A stretch of DNA of 64,000 bases, taken from positions 682,001 to 746,000 of the forward strand of contig NZ_WPCV01000005.1 of NCBI RefSeq assembly GCF_018035235.1, in the 5' to 3' direction. Shown here piece by piece: positions 22,245 through 31,567 of the stretch; positions within the stretch are counted from its first letter, which is position 1; every line of letters starts with the position of its first letter. Below the pieces are notes generated by a model that was not told the origin of the DNA, did not search any database, and worked only from the letters and a program-made list of their open reading frames with translations. This stretch comes from Citrobacter sp. On2M. GTDB taxonomy: Bacteria; Pseudomonadota; Gammaproteobacteria; Enterobacterales; Enterobacteriaceae. The position numbers and the translations under genes were made by a program.

Positions 22245-23288
22245 ATGAAATCAGTGGTTATTCACGCTGAGGGTGACGTACGCGTTGAAGAACGTCTCAT
22301 ACCACATCTGCAAACGGATGAGGATGTACTGGTTAAAGTAGTCAGTTCAGGGCTTTGCGGCTCGGACATTCCCCGAATCTTCAATCGTGGCGCTCACTAT
22401 TATCCAATCACGCTTGGGCACGAGTTCAGTGGCTATGTTGAATCCTACGGCGCAGGCGTTACCAACCTACAACCCGGCGATGCCGTTGCCTGCGTACCGC
22501 TACTTCCCTGCTTCCACTGCCCTCAGTGCGTGCGTGGCTACTTCTCGTTGTGTAAGCAGTATCAGTTTGTCGGTTCACGTAGCGAAGGCGGCAACGCAGA
22601 ATATGTTGTGGTGAAACGCGCGAATCTGTTCCGCCTACCTTCAGATATGCCGATTGAAGATGGCGCATTCATTGAACCCATCACCGTCGGCCTGCATGCG
22701 TTTCATTTGGCTCAGGGTTGTGAAGGCAAAAATGTGATTATTGTGGGAGCTGGTACTATCGGTTTACTGGCGCTGCAATGCGCCCGTGAACTCGGCGCTA
22801 AAAGCATCACGGCGATTGATATCAACCAGCAAAAGCTGGCGTTAGCAAAAGAATTGGGGGCAACCTATGTATTTAACAGTCGGGAGATGAGTGCGACTGA
22901 GATTCACTCTGGTCTGGAGAATGTTCTATTTGACCAACTCATACTGGAAACCGCGGGAACCCCACAAACTGTGACGCTGTCGATCGAAATTGCTGGCCCT
23001 CGCGCTCAACTGGCGTTAGTGGGTACGCTGCATAATGATCTAGCGCTGTCTTCAGGTGTCTTTGGACAAATATTACGTAAAGAGTTAACCATTCTTGGTA
23101 GTTGGATGAACTATTCCAGTCCATGGCCTGGAGAAGAGTGGGAAACCGCAGCGCGTTTACTGACGGAAAAACGCTTACAGCTTGAGCCATTAATCGCCCA
23201 CAGTGGTGATGCCGAGAGCTTTGCCTGCGCCGTCAAGTCACTCAAGGGCGCGCCGATGCAGGGTAAAATTCTGCTCAAACTCTCCTGA
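22245..23288 (+). CDS. gatD: Galactitol-1-phosphate 5-dehydrogenase GatD
   Basis: Zinc-dependent medium-chain dehydrogenase that oxidises galactitol 1-phosphate to tagatose 6-phosphate with NAD. It is 347 residues from the ATG at 22245, which follows a TGGAG ribosome-binding site; the upstream in-frame ATG at 22215 lies in the spacer. The catalytic zinc motif GLCGSD and GHEF, the structural-zinc cysteines in CFHCPQCVRGYFSLC and the nucleotide fold VGAGTIGLLALQ are intact. It is the last gene of the gat operon. Confidence 0.96.
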   Translation: MKSVVIHAEGDVRVEERLIPHLQTDEDVLVKVVSSGLCGSDIPRIFNRGAHYYPITLGHEFSGYVESYGAGVTNLQPGDAVACVPLLPCFHCPQCVRGYFSLCKQYQFVGSRSEGGNAEYVVVKRANLFRLPSDMPIEDGAFIEPITVGLHAFHLAQGCEGKNVIIVGAGTIGLLALQCARELGAKSITAIDINQQKLALAKELGATYVFNSREMSATEIHSGLENVLFDQLILETAGTPQTVTLSIEIAGPRAQLALVGTLHNDLALSSGVFGQILRKELTILGSWMNYSSPWPGEEWETAARLLTEKRLQLEPLIAHSGDAESFACAVKSLKGAPMQGKILLKLS

Positions 23289-23294
23289 CCCCAC

Positions 23295-23317
23295 GAGCCA
23301 GCAACCTGCGCTGGCTC
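23295..23317 (+). terminator. Stem-loop after gatD
   Basis: GAGCCAG paired with CTGGCTC around a 9-base loop, 6 bases after the gatD stop. The T content after it is weak. It separates the structural genes from gatR, which has its own operator-like motifs. Confidence 0.5.
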
Positions 23318-23324
23318 ACATTTA

Positions 23325-23362
23325 CTTTCGAAATTTAGCGTTCACCTTTCGCAATCCTTCGA
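23325..23362 (+). promoter_or_regulatory. gatR operator-like motifs
   Basis: CTTTCGAAA at 23325, CTTTCGC at 23346 and CTTCGA at 23357. They match the motif repeated before gatY and suggest that GatR controls its own gene. Confidence 0.5.
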
Positions 23363-23399
23363 TTAAACTAGTGACAGTCAAATTATCAGGCAAATCAAT

Positions 23400-24173
23400 A
23401 TGAACTCATTTGAGAGAAGGAATAAAATTGTCGACCTGATTAATACGCAAGGTAGCGTACTGGTAATGGACCTTTCGAATACCTTTGGTATTTCTGAAGT
23501 CACCATTCGCGCCGACCTGCGGTTATTAGAAGAGAAGGGTCTGGTCACCCGTTTTCATGGCGGTGCGGCAAAACCTGGAAGCCATCTGGCTGAAGGTGAC
23601 AATCAGGAAGTATTGTTAGAAGATCGGTATCAGCTTGCCAGCGATCCTAAAAAGCGGATCGCTCAGGCGGCAACGGCAATGGTCGAAGAAGGAATGACCG
23701 TAATCTTGGATAGCGGAAGCACGACCTTACTGATCGCTGAGGCGCTAAACCGAAAAAGTAATATCACTGTTATTACCAATAGCCTGCCTGCTGCGTTTAC
23801 GTTATCGGAAAACAAAGATATTACGCTGGTCGTCTGCGGTGGCACGGTGCGTCACAAAACGCATTCAATGCATGGCACTATCGCTGAACGTTCCCTACAA
23901 GGGATAAGCGCTGACCTGATGTTTGTGGGTGCTGACGGGATCGATGCAACTAATGGTATTACGACATTCAACGAAGGCTATTCGATTAGTAGCGTAATGG
24001 CGGCGGCGGCACATAAAGTCATTGCCGTACTGGATGCGACAAAATTTAACCGACGTGGATTTAATCAAGTACTTCCCATGGAGAAGATTAACTGCGTAAT
24101 AACCGACGACAGCATCAGCAAACAGGATAAATCAGCACTGGCTAAAACAGGCGTTGAACTGCTGGTCGTTTAA
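23400..24173 (+). CDS. gatR: Galactitol operon repressor GatR
   Basis: DeoR-family repressor of 257 residues. The N-terminal helix-turn-helix (VMDLSNTFGISEVTIRADL region, about 22-40) is followed by LEEKGLVTRFHGGA and a sugar-phosphate-sensing C-terminal domain (VILDSGSTT, VVCGGTVR, DLMFVGADG). The gene is intact here, unlike the insertion-disrupted copy of E. coli K-12. It follows gatD in the same direction, with its own operator-like motifs upstream. Confidence 0.93.
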   Translation: MNSFERRNKIVDLINTQGSVLVMDLSNTFGISEVTIRADLRLLEEKGLVTRFHGGAAKPGSHLAEGDNQEVLLEDRYQLASDPKKRIAQAATAMVEEGMTVILDSGSTTLLIAEALNRKSNITVITNSLPAAFTLSENKDITLVVCGGTVRHKTHSMHGTIAERSLQGISADLMFVGADGIDATNGITTFNEGYSISSVMAAAAHKVIAVLDATKFNRRGFNQVLPMEKINCVITDDSISKQDKSALAKTGVELLVV

Positions 24174-24207
24174 ATTACCCGCCACATCCCTGTTTCGTCG
24201 CGCCAAC

Positions 24208-24237
24208 GCGTTGCAGTTTGCCTTTTAGCTGCAACGC
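24208..24237. terminator. Stem-loop between convergent gatR and rsmI
   Basis: GCGTTGCAG paired with CTGCAACGC (9 bp, 12-base loop) in the 121-base interval between the two stop codons. A short TTT follows on the plus strand. It is a plausible weak bidirectional terminator. Confidence 0.4.
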
Positions 24238-24294
24238 TTTCAGCGCGTTCTTCCGACATTTCTTCCAACAAACTGGCGATCAATCCAGACGCTC

Positions 24295-25158
24295 TTACTC
24301 TACCTGCTGTTCCAGCGCGTGCTTATACAGCGCATTCTTTTTCACGCCGTGGATTTCAGCGGCCAGCGCGGCGGCCTTTTTCAGCGGCAATTCGGCCTGC
24401 AGCAACGCCAGAGTTCGCAGCGCATCAGCAGGTAGATCGTCTTCTTGCGCTTTATGCCCTTCAACAATTAGCACCATTTCACCTTTGCGACGGTTTTCAT
24501 CTTCCTTGACCCACGCCAGCAGCTCGCCGACCGGCGCACCGTGAATGGTTTCCCAGGTTTTCGTCAGTTCGCGCGCCAGCACCACGTAGCGGGATTCGCC
24601 CCAGACGGCGACCATATCTTCCAGGCTATCCAGTAAACGGTGAGTGGATTCATAAAAAATAAGCGTACGTGGTTCAGCCTCAATGGCTTTCATCGCATCA
24701 CGACGCCCTTTCGATTTGGCAGGCAGAAAACCTTCATAGCAAAAGCGGTCTGAAGGCAGACCGGCAGCGCTCAGTGCCGCAATCGCTGCGCAAGGGCCCG
24801 GCAGAGGTACTACGCGGATCCCCGCTTCGCGACAGGTGCGCACCAGATGGTAACCAGGATCGTTAATCAGCGGCGTTCCGGCATCGGAAACCAGCGCAAT
24901 GTTTTGCCCTTCTTTGAGTTTCGCCACCAGCGTTTCCGCTTTTTGTTGCTCATTGTGATCGTGTAATGCAAACAAACGAGCGTTAATCGCGAAGTGTTGT
25001 AACAATAACCCTGTATGACGGGTATCTTCAGCGGCAATCAAATCAACGGCTTGTAAAACTTCGAGCGCTCGTTGGGTAATATCAGCCAAATTTCCTATAG
25101 GAGTAGGTACAATAAAGAGTTGGCCTTGAGAATTATCCGCCGATTCGTGTTGTTTCAT
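24295..25158 (-). CDS. rsmI: 16S rRNA 2'-O-ribose C1402 methyltransferase RsmI
   Basis: Methylates the 2'-hydroxyl of C1402 in 16S rRNA, using SAM, to tune P-site decoding. It is 287 residues of the tetrapyrrole-methylase fold. The motifs [15 protein letters not shown] at the N-terminus, [30 protein letters not shown] and [18 protein letters not shown] are diagnostic. It is divergent from lpoA with a 63-base promoter gap, and marks the right border of the variable sugar region. Confidence 0.97.
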   Translation of the reverse strand: MKQHESADNSQGQLFIVPTPIGNLADITQRALEVLQAVDLIAAEDTRHTGLLLQHFAINARLFALHDHNEQQKAETLVAKLKEGQNIALVSDAGTPLINDPGYHLVRTCREAGIRVVPLPGPCAAIAALSAAGLPSDRFCYEGFLPAKSKGRRDAMKAIEAEPRTLIFYESTHRLLDSLEDMVAVWGESRYVVLARELTKTWETIHGAPVGELLAWVKEDENRRKGEMVLIVEGHKAQEDDLPADALRTLALLQAELPLKKAAALAAEIHGVKKNALYKHALEQQVE

Positions 25159-25221
25159 TGTGTCGTCCGTATTGCCGATTTAATATTGAGCATTGAGTAA
25201 AAAAATATCACTGGATACAGT

Positions 25222-27273
25222 ATGGTACCCTCAACATTTTCTCGTTTGAAAGCCGCACGCGCGCTACCAGTCATTCTGGCAGCACTGATTTTCGCAGGCT
25301 GTGGCACCCAGGCGCCAGACCAGAGTGCAGCCCATATGCAGGGCACTGCGCAGGCTGATTCCGGCTTTTATCTGCAACAAATGCAGCAAAGCTCAGATGA
25401 TAGCAAGACCAACTGGCAATTACTCGCCATTCGTGCACTGCTGAAAGAAGGCAAGAGCCAGCAGGCTATCGAGCTGTTCAACCAGCTACCGCAGAAACTC
25501 AGCGATACTCAGCGTCGTGAGCAGTCTCTGCTGGCCGTCGAAATCAAGCTCGCACAGAAAGATATCGCTGGCGCTCAGGCCCTGCTGGATAAACTTACTC
25601 CTGCCGATTTCGATCAAAACCAGCAGGCCAGATACTGGCAGGCGCAAATCGACGTCAACCAGGGTCGCCCATCGTTGACGCTATTGCGCGCCCTCATCGC
25701 CCAGGAACCGCTGCTGGCCGCGAATGCTAAGCAGAAAAACATCGACGCCACCTGGCAGGCGCTGTCATCCATGACCCAGGAGCAAGCGCAGGCGCTGGTT
25801 ATCAATGCGGATGAAAACGTGCTGCAAGGCTGGCTGGATCTCCAGCGCGTCTGGTTCGATAACCGTAACGATCCGGACATGATGAAAGCCGGTATTGCTG
25901 ACTGGCAGAAACGCTATCCGCAAAACCCTGGCGCAAAAATGCTGCCAACGCAGTTGGTTAACGTGCAGAGCTTTAAGCCCGCCTCCACCAGCAAAATTGC
26001 ACTGCTGCTGCCGCTGAACGGTCAGGCCGCTGTATTTGGCCGGACTATTCAGCAAGGCTTTGAAGCGGCGAAAAATATGGGTACTCAACCCGTAGCGATC
26101 CCTGCTGTAGCTGCGCCTGCTGAGGATACAACAGCTGCGACAACTGTGGAGCAGCCGCAAACGACTGACGGTGTTGCCAGCCCTTCTCAGGCGTCTGTCA
26201 GCGACCTGACTAATGAGACGCCAGCACAGCCAGAAACACCTGCTGCGCAGCCCACAGCACCCGCTCAGCCAACAACCGCCAGCGCACCGGCGAATCCATC
26301 TGCAGAGCTGAAAATCTACGACACCTCATCACAGCCTCTGAACCAGATCCTGACTCAGGTTCAACAGGATGGCGCCAGCATCGTGGTTGGTCCGCTGTTG
26401 AAAAACAATGTTGAAGAGCTGATGAAAAGCAACACGCCATTAAACGTGCTGGCGCTTAATCAGCCGGAGTCGGTGAAAAACCTGCCGAACGTCTGCTACT
26501 TCGCTTTGTCGCCAGAAGATGAAGCGCGCGACGCCGCGCGTCACATCCACGACCAGGGCAAACAAACGCCGCTGCTGTTGATCCCACGCAGTTCGTTAGG
26601 CGATCGCGTTGCCAATGCCTTTGCTCAGGAATGGCAAAAACTGGGCGGCGGCGTGGTATTGCAACAGAAGTTCGGCTCCACCGCCGAGCTGAAAATGGGC
26701 GTCAACGGCGGCTCGGGGATTTCCCTGACGGGCAGCCCGGTGGCTTCCTCTGTGCCTGCGCAACCTGGCGTGACGATTGGCGGCCTGACGATTCCGGCTG
26801 CGCCAACCGATGCGCAGATCACCGGCGGCAGCGGTCGTGTTGATGCCGTGTATATTCTGGCAACGCCAGAAGAAATTGCCTTTATTAAGCCGATGATCGC
26901 TATGCGCAACGGCAGCCAGAGCGGAGCAACGCTGTACGCCAGCTCCCGTAGCGCGCAGGGAACTGCCGGCCCGGATTTCCGCCTGGAGATGGAAGGCTTG
27001 CAGTACAGCGAAATACCGATGCTGGCAGGGGCTAACGCGCCTCTCATGCAGCAAGCGCTTGGCGCAGTGCGTAATGACTACTCATTGGCGCGTATGTACG
27101 CGATGGGCGTCGATGCCTGGTCACTTGCCAACCACTTCTCGCAAATGCGTCAGGTACAGGGTTTCGAAATTAACGGCAACACCGGGGCCTTAACCGCAAC
27201 GCAGGATTGTGTGATTAACAGGAAGTTATCATGGCTCAAATACCAGCAAGGACAAGTCGTCCCCGCCAGTTAA
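25222..27273 (+). CDS. lpoA: Outer-membrane lipoprotein activator of PBP1A, LpoA
   Basis: Lipoprotein that spans the periplasm and stimulates the peptidoglycan synthase PBP1A (MrcA). It is 683 residues. The signal peptide ends in the lipobox LIFAGC with lipidated C27. An N-terminal TPR-like helical domain (to about 250) is followed by a periplasmic-binding-protein-like domain starting [16 protein letters not shown], which is interrupted by a long Pro/Ala/Thr/Gln-rich segment (about 291-361). A second variable loop lies near 503-537. Both differ from E. coli in sequence and length. Its 3' end overlaps yraN by 43 bases. Confidence 0.96.
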   Translation: MVPSTFSRLKAARALPVILAALIFAGCGTQAPDQSAAHMQGTAQADSGFYLQQMQQSSDDSKTNWQLLAIRALLKEGKSQQAIELFNQLPQKLSDTQRREQSLLAVEIKLAQKDIAGAQALLDKLTPADFDQNQQARYWQAQIDVNQGRPSLTLLRALIAQEPLLAANAKQKNIDATWQALSSMTQEQAQALVINADENVLQGWLDLQRVWFDNRNDPDMMKAGIADWQKRYPQNPGAKMLPTQLVNVQSFKPASTSKIALLLPLNGQAAVFGRTIQQGFEAAKNMGTQPVAIPAVAAPAEDTTAATTVEQPQTTDGVASPSQASVSDLTNETPAQPETPAAQPTAPAQPTTASAPANPSAELKIYDTSSQPLNQILTQVQQDGASIVVGPLLKNNVEELMKSNTPLNVLALNQPESVKNLPNVCYFALSPEDEARDAARHIHDQGKQTPLLLIPRSSLGDRVANAFAQEWQKLGGGVVLQQKFGSTAELKMGVNGGSGISLTGSPVASSVPAQPGVTIGGLTIPAAPTDAQITGGSGRVDAVYILATPEEIAFIKPMIAMRNGSQSGATLYASSRSAQGTAGPDFRLEMEGLQYSEIPMLAGANAPLMQQALGAVRNDYSLARMYAMGVDAWSLANHFSQMRQVQGFEINGNTGALTATQDCVINRKLSWLKYQQGQVVPAS

Positions 27274-27626
27274 CGAGTAAACAGACCGGTGACGCGTGGG
27301 AATCCACCGCGCGTGACTGGCTGCAGAGCAAGGGACTGCATTTTATCGCCGCTAACGTACGTGAACGTGGCGGCGAAATCGACCTGATAATGCGTGAAGG
27401 CAACACCACCGTCTTTGTTGAAGTCCGCTATCGGCGCTCGGCCCAGTTTGGCGGCGCAGCGGCGAGTGTGACCCGGAGCAAACAACACAAATTATTACAG
27501 ACCGCCCGCTTGTGGCTTGCACGCCACAATGGGAGTTTTGATACTGTGGATTGCCGGTTCGATGTGTTAGCCTTCACCGGAAATGATGTTGAGTGGTTTA
27601 AGGACGCGTTCAACGACCGCTCATAG
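27231..27626 (+). CDS. yraN: UPF0102 family protein YraN
   Basis: 131-residue protein of the UPF0102 family, which has a restriction-endonuclease-like fold; its function is not established. The conserved core [28 protein letters not shown] and the SKQHKLL helix carries the E-x(n)-D-x-E-V-K/R-like nuclease residues. The start lies 43 bases inside lpoA, matching the E. coli arrangement and length, so translation is probably coupled to lpoA. Confidence 0.93.
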   Translation: MAQIPARTSRPRQLTSKQTGDAWESTARDWLQSKGLHFIAANVRERGGEIDLIMREGNTTVFVEVRYRRSAQFGGAAASVTRSKQHKLLQTARLWLARHNGSFDTVDCRFDVLAFTGNDVEWFKDAFNDRS

Positions 27627-27660
27627 TTGAAGATTCAGAGCCTGGTTCTTAAGGATTAGC

Positions 27661-28251
27661 GTGTTAGATAGAATTAAAGTCTGCTTTACTGAAAGCATTC
27701 AAACTCAGATAGCTGCGGCTGAAGCACTTCCGGATGCGATCTCCCGTGCAGCCATGACGCTGGTTCAGTCCCTGCTCAATGGCAACAAAATTCTCTGTTG
27801 TGGTAATGGGACGTCCGCTGCCAACGCACAGCATTTTGCTGCCAGCATGATCAATCGTTTTGAAACAGAGCGCCCAAGTTTACCTGCGATTGCACTAAAT
27901 ACTGATAATGTGGTCTTAACTGCGATTGCCAACGATCGCCTGCACGATGAAGTTTATGCAAAACAAGTCCGTGCGCTGGGACATGCAGGTGATGTTCTGC
28001 TGGCAATCTCTACGCGTGGTAATAGCCGCGATATCGTAAAAGCCGTTGAAGCCGCCGTGACACGCGACATGACAATTGTCGCGCTGACCGGGTATGACGG
28101 AGGGGAGCTGGCCGGGTTACTGGGGCCGCAGGATGTTGAAATCCGTATCCCCTCACACCATAGCGCCCGCGTTCAGGAAATGCACATGCTGACGGTCAAC
28201 TGCCTTTGCGATCTCATCGACAACACGCTTTTCCCTCACCAGGATGATTAA
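27661..28251 (+). CDS. diaA: DnaA initiator-associating protein DiaA
   Basis: Homotetramer that binds DnaA and promotes orderly assembly at oriC for timely replication initiation. It is 196 residues with a SIS (phosphosugar-isomerase) fold: [16 protein letters not shown] and [15 protein letters not shown]. The start codon is GTG at 27661, with AAGGA 8-12 bases upstream. It is nearly identical to E. coli beyond the first few residues. It lies 34 bases after yraN and 9 before dolP. Confidence 0.96.
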   Translation: MLDRIKVCFTESIQTQIAAAEALPDAISRAAMTLVQSLLNGNKILCCGNGTSAANAQHFAASMINRFETERPSLPAIALNTDNVVLTAIANDRLHDEVYAKQVRALGHAGDVLLAISTRGNSRDIVKAVEAAVTRDMTIVALTGYDGGELAGLLGPQDVEIRIPSHHSARVQEMHMLTVNCLCDLIDNTLFPHQDD

Positions 28252-28260
28252 GGAGTACAC

Positions 28261-28836
28261 ATGAAGGCATTTTCGCCGCTTGCTGTGATTATCGCTGCAC
28301 TGATGCTGCAAGGCTGTGTCGCTGCTGCCGTTGTCGGAACTGCTGCTGTCGGCACCAAAGCCGCGACGGACCCTCGTAGTGTCGGCACCCAGGTAGATGA
28401 TGGAACCCTGGAGTTACGCGTCAATACGGCGTTGTCGAAAGATGCCCAGATCAAGAAAGAAACGCGAATTAACGTGAGCGCGTATCAGGGTAAAGTGCTA
28501 CTGGTCGGTCAGTCGCCAAATAGCGAACTGTCTGCGCGGGCAAAACAGATTGCGATGGGCGTAGAGGGTACGACAGAGGTCTTTAATGAGATCCGTCAAG
28601 GCCAGCCAATCGGCCTGGGCGATGCGTCCAACGATACCTGGATCACCACCAAAGTACGTTCACAATTGCTGACCAGCGATCAGGTGAAATCCACTAACGT
28701 GAAAGTCACGACCGAAAATGGGGAAGTCTTCCTGCTGGGTCTGGTGACCGAGCGCGAAGCGAAGGCGGCGGCGGACATCGCCAGCCGGGTAAGCGGCGTG
28801 AAACGCGTCACGACGGCCTTCACCTTTATTAAGTAA
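28261..28836 (+). CDS. dolP: Outer-membrane lipoprotein with two BON domains, DolP
   Basis: Lipoprotein that supports outer-membrane integrity, localises to division sites and helps BAM function. It is 191 residues. The signal peptide ends in LQGC with lipidated C19. Two BON domains (about 46-115 and 124-190) show the typical glycine-centred GKVLLVGQ and GEVFLLGL motifs. It is preceded by AAGGAG and ends just before a REP-like palindrome. It is often a sigma-E target; I did not identify that promoter. Confidence 0.96.
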   Translation: MKAFSPLAVIIAALMLQGCVAAAVVGTAAVGTKAATDPRSVGTQVDDGTLELRVNTALSKDAQIKKETRINVSAYQGKVLLVGQSPNSELSARAKQIAMGVEGTTEVFNEIRQGQPIGLGDASNDTWITTKVRSQLLTSDQVKSTNVKVTTENGEVFLLGLVTEREAKAAADIASRVSGVKRVTTAFTFIK

Positions 28837-28847
28837 GATGATAACAG

Positions 28848-28884
28848 ATGCCGGATGACGACGTCAGAGCACGTTATCCGGCAT
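28848..28884. repeat. REP-like palindrome / terminator after dolP
   Basis: ATGCCGGAT and its exact complement ATCCGGCAT flank an 19-base centre, matching the enteric REP type, and TTTTATTTA follows. It lies between convergent dolP and yraR and may serve both. Confidence 0.75.
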
Positions 28885-28885
28885 T

Positions 28886-29521
28886 TTATTTAGCCCGTTC
28901 GCGCAGCCCGGAAGAGGTCATTATCGTAACACCTTCCGGTCCTGGTGCCAGCGCCTCTGCCAGCATAGCCCGCGCCACATCACGCGCTTCAATCGACTTC
29001 CAGTTACCCGGCAGCAACCGAAATAATGGCGCTAAAAACATTTCATTCGCCCGCTGTTTATCCCGATCCCCCAGAAGCATAGAAGGCCGGGCAATCGTCA
29101 GTCGCGGCCAATTCTGCGCAATCAGCGCCTGCTCCATTTCACCTTTCACCCGGTTATAAAAAAAGGGCGAATTGGCATTAGCGCCCATCGAACTCACCAC
29201 CAACATGTGCTGGGCCCCCAGCCGACGCCCCGTCAGGGCCGTATCCACTACCAGCGTATAGTCAGCGTGGATAAATGCCTCTTTGCTGCCCGCTTCACGT
29301 CGGGTCGTTCCCAGACAACAAAAGACGATATCGACCGGATCGGTAACCTGCGCCAGAGCATCGGTTAGCTGCGGATCGTGGGGATTATAGATGCCAGCCG
29401 TATCAGCCAGCGGTCGACGCGTCGGCGCCGTAATGGCATTGACCCGAGGTTCATTCAGCAACATACGCAATAAATGTCCACCCACCAGACCCGTTGCACC
29501 GGTTATTAACACCTGGCTCAT
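28886..29521 (-). CDS. yraR: NAD(P)-binding short-chain dehydrogenase-like protein YraR
   Basis: 211 residues with an N-terminal Rossmann motif [15 protein letters not shown], the [13 protein letters not shown] segment and YNRVKGEME, which place it with the atypical SDR proteins related to eukaryotic CC3/TIP30. Its function is unknown. It ends 2 bases from the REP palindrome. In E. coli K-12, yraQ lies between dolP and yraR and yhbO lies after yraR; neither is present here. Confidence 0.9.
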   Translation of the reverse strand: MSQVLITGATGLVGGHLLRMLLNEPRVNAITAPTRRPLADTAGIYNPHDPQLTDALAQVTDPVDIVFCCLGTTRREAGSKEAFIHADYTLVVDTALTGRRLGAQHMLVVSSMGANANSPFFYNRVKGEMEQALIAQNWPRLTIARPSMLLGDRDKQRANEMFLAPLFRLLPGNWKSIEARDVARAMLAEALAPGPEGVTIMTSSGLRERAK

Positions 29522-29558
29522 CGTTTATTTTCCCCTGACGCTTCAATCACTCTTTTAA

Positions 29559-29987
29559 CTATAGATCACGTAGCCAGTGCATCTTTTTACCGAAGCCCAG
29601 TGTGTTGTCCGTGAATTTGACTTCATCCAGTCGAATCTCCCACACGGGCGCTGGCAACATTCTGGCGACGGGGAAACGGCGGTTGTAGGCGTTACGCGCG
29701 GTGTCACTCTCCTGCCCTTCAAGACGGCGAATCTCCCCCTTAAACTGCACGCCACGAATCAGGGCGACCGTTTTGGGCTGACCATTTACCGTGCCGGCAA
29801 TCGGCGCGCGCGGCCCGGACATTTGCGCATGGCGCGTTTTATCTTCGGTCAGCACATAGAATGCCATCTTCTGCGCATCAAACAGGTAAAACGCATTGGC
29901 GCACCACAATTCACCTTCATGATGAACGCACCAGGTCACGACATGCTGCTTTGCCAGCCAGCGGGTCACCGCAGTCAGTGTTTCCAT
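29559..29987 (-). CDS. yhbP: UPF0306 family protein YhbP
   Basis: 142-residue protein of the pyridoxamine-phosphate-oxidase-like split-barrel fold, function unknown. It begins [16 protein letters not shown] and keeps [17 protein letters not shown] and [15 protein letters not shown]. The E. coli protein, as I recall it, is a few residues longer; here the reading frame ends at WLRDL, a small C-terminal shortening. It stands alone between yraR and the divergent yhbQ. Confidence 0.9.
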   Translation of the reverse strand: METLTAVTRWLAKQHVVTWCVHHEGELWCANAFYLFDAQKMAFYVLTEDKTRHAQMSGPRAPIAGTVNGQPKTVALIRGVQFKGEIRRLEGQESDTARNAYNRRFPVARMLPAPVWEIRLDEVKFTDNTLGFGKKMHWLRDL

Positions 29988-30039
29988 TTCTGTTCTCTTT
30001 TATACTGTAGGCCTGAAAATTATCACGTCGATGGTGACA

Positions 30040-30339
30040 ATGACACCCTGGTATCTGTACCTGATCCGTACTGCAGACAACGCCTTATACACCGGTATAA
30101 CCACCGATGTGCAGCGCCGCTATAAGCAGCATCAAAGTGGGAAAGGTGCGAAGGCACTACGCGGAAAGGGGGAACTCACGTTGGCATTTGCGGCGCAGAT
30201 CGGCGACCGTTCGCTGGCTCTGCGCATAGAGTATCGCGTCAAACAGCTCACCAAGCGGCAGAAAGAGCGCCTTGTAGACGGCGAAGGGCTTGAGGCGCTA
30301 CTGAGCAGCCTGCAAACCCCGGAGCTTAAAAACGATTGA
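30040..30339 (+). CDS. yhbQ: GIY-YIG domain protein YhbQ
   Basis: 99-residue protein consisting almost entirely of one GIY-YIG nuclease-type domain: [20 protein letters not shown] holds the paired motifs (YLI and YTG), followed by conserved RR, the GKGAK turn and the glutamate in [13 protein letters not shown] role has been proposed for this family. The ATG at 30040 matches the E. coli N-terminus; an ATG at 30031 is also possible. The 3' end overlaps convergent yhbS by 14 bases. Confidence 0.9.
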   Translation: MTPWYLYLIRTADNALYTGITTDVQRRYKQHQSGKGAKALRGKGELTLAFAAQIGDRSLALRIEYRVKQLTKRQKERLVDGEGLEALLSSLQTPELKND

Positions 30340-30829
30340 AGTGGTCGTGGTATTCCACAAGGCCCGTCACGCCTTCCAGCGCGTCATCCGCCAGGCGATG
30401 AACCTGGAATGCGCTTTCAGTGCCCGGCCAACGGCAATGCAGATCGTGATGCGCAGCCAGCTCAAAGCCAAAGCGGCTGTACAGCGCCGGATCGCCCAGC
30501 GTAACCACCGCGGCGTAGCCAAACTCGTTCAGGGAATCAAGCCCTTCATAGACCAGCTGACGCGCCAGACCCTGCCCACGGTAGTTTTCATCCACGGCCA
30601 GCGGCGCCATGCCGACCCATTGCAGATCTTCGCCCTGGACATCGACAGGGCTGAACGCGACGTAACCCACGACCTGACCTTCTTCATCGGTAGCAACCAG
30701 ACCCAGCGTTAAGAACCCGTCTTCACGCAGGTCGTGTACTAGTTTCGCTTCCGCATCGCTCTCAAACGAACGGCGCAGCAGCGCATCAATACCAGGGGCA
30801 TCAATGGGAATTTCGACTCGAATCAGCAT
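30326..30829 (-). CDS. yhbS: GNAT-family N-acetyltransferase YhbS
   Basis: 167-residue acetyltransferase. The acetyl-CoA-binding motif is [24 protein letters not shown] (motif A, with R/Q-x-x-G-x-G/A about residues 85-95), followed by YSRFGFELA. Its substrate is not established. The start overlaps the ubiT stop by 7 bases, so the pair is an operon. The 3' end overlaps yhbQ. Confidence 0.92.
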   Translation of the reverse strand: MLIRVEIPIDAPGIDALLRRSFESDAEAKLVHDLREDGFLTLGLVATDEEGQVVGYVAFSPVDVQGEDLQWVGMAPLAVDENYRGQGLARQLVYEGLDSLNEFGYAAVVTLGDPALYSRFGFELAAHHDLHCRWPGTESAFQVHRLADDALEGVTGLVEYHDHFNRF

Positions 30830-31347
30830 GGCTCACCTACCGAAGTCTGTTTGGTTTCTGGCGTTGTTTTCATTCCCGCCTCAACAAAATCCGCCAACTG
30901 CATCAGCATGATGCGCAGCGCCTTAGGCATCTGCTCCAGTTCGATGGCGTCCATCAGATTTTTTACATACAGCCCTAATTCTGTATCACCTTCAATCACC
31001 AGGCGACGCTGGAAGAACAGCGTATCCGGATCCTGCTTACGTGCCGCGATCATCAGAAGATCGCTGGCATCCGCGCTAAAACTGACATCCGCATCTGCAT
31101 TCTGGCTGACGATCAGTTTATCGTTTTGAACAGAGGTATACCATTTAAGGCCGATGTCACGCACATGAATGCTCAGCCAGCGACCGTCGAGAAACTCCAG
31201 CTCCCCATCGGCCAGCGCCTGACTAAACTGCCAGCTCAGGACCTGTTCCAGAACCTGGCGCTTCAGCGCAAAGGGCGTCAGTTTAACCGGTACACTCATC
31301 AAAGAAGGACCAAAATGTACTAAGCGTGAACGCAGTTTATCCAACAC
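30823..31347 (-). CDS. ubiT: Ubiquinone biosynthesis accessory lipid carrier UbiT
   Basis: SCP2-domain protein that binds ubiquinone intermediates and is needed for oxygen-independent ubiquinone synthesis with UbiU and UbiV. The GTG at 31347 is chosen because AGGGAG lies 8 bases upstream and gives 174 residues (MLDKLRSRLV), the E. coli length; the frame also has a TTG at 31368. The SCP2 core (WLSIHVRDIGLKWYTS, DVSFSADASDLLMIAARKQDPDTLFFQRRL) is intact. It is divergent from ubiUV and overlaps yhbS. Confidence 0.94.
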   Translation of the reverse strand: MLDKLRSRLVHFGPSLMSVPVKLTPFALKRQVLEQVLSWQFSQALADGELEFLDGRWLSIHVRDIGLKWYTSVQNDKLIVSQNADADVSFSADASDLLMIAARKQDPDTLFFQRRLVIEGDTELGLYVKNLMDAIELEQMPKALRIMLMQLADFVEAGMKTTPETKQTSVGEPC

Positions 31348-31567
31348 GAGCTTTACTCCCTGTTTCAATAGTCCTGCTATTTTGCCATATCAAATAAACG
31401 ACATAGCGGCATAAATCAACAATTCGCTACGAAATTGTTACCTCTTTATTGGTGTCACCAATACGACTTTAACTGCCTTAAATCAAAAATTGTCTCATCA
31501 AGGTTAATTAAAATCCCTCTTCGTTAACATTTCTGCGCCCTACATGGCGCAACGTTCAGGATAAATT

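Noticed and set aside
24174-24294. Possible decayed coding sequence between gatR and rsmI (minus strand, ends GATKQGCGG)
   Set aside because: An in-frame continuation past the rsmI stop contains a further stop, and I recognise no family; chance cannot be excluded in 120 bases.
29559-29987. Frameshift at the end of yhbP
   Set aside because: The product is only a few residues shorter than I recall for E. coli and the core is intact; natural length variation is more likely.
31473-31505. FNR site upstream of ubiU
   Set aside because: Only ATCAA half-sites are visible; the partner halves do not match TTGAT at the required spacing.
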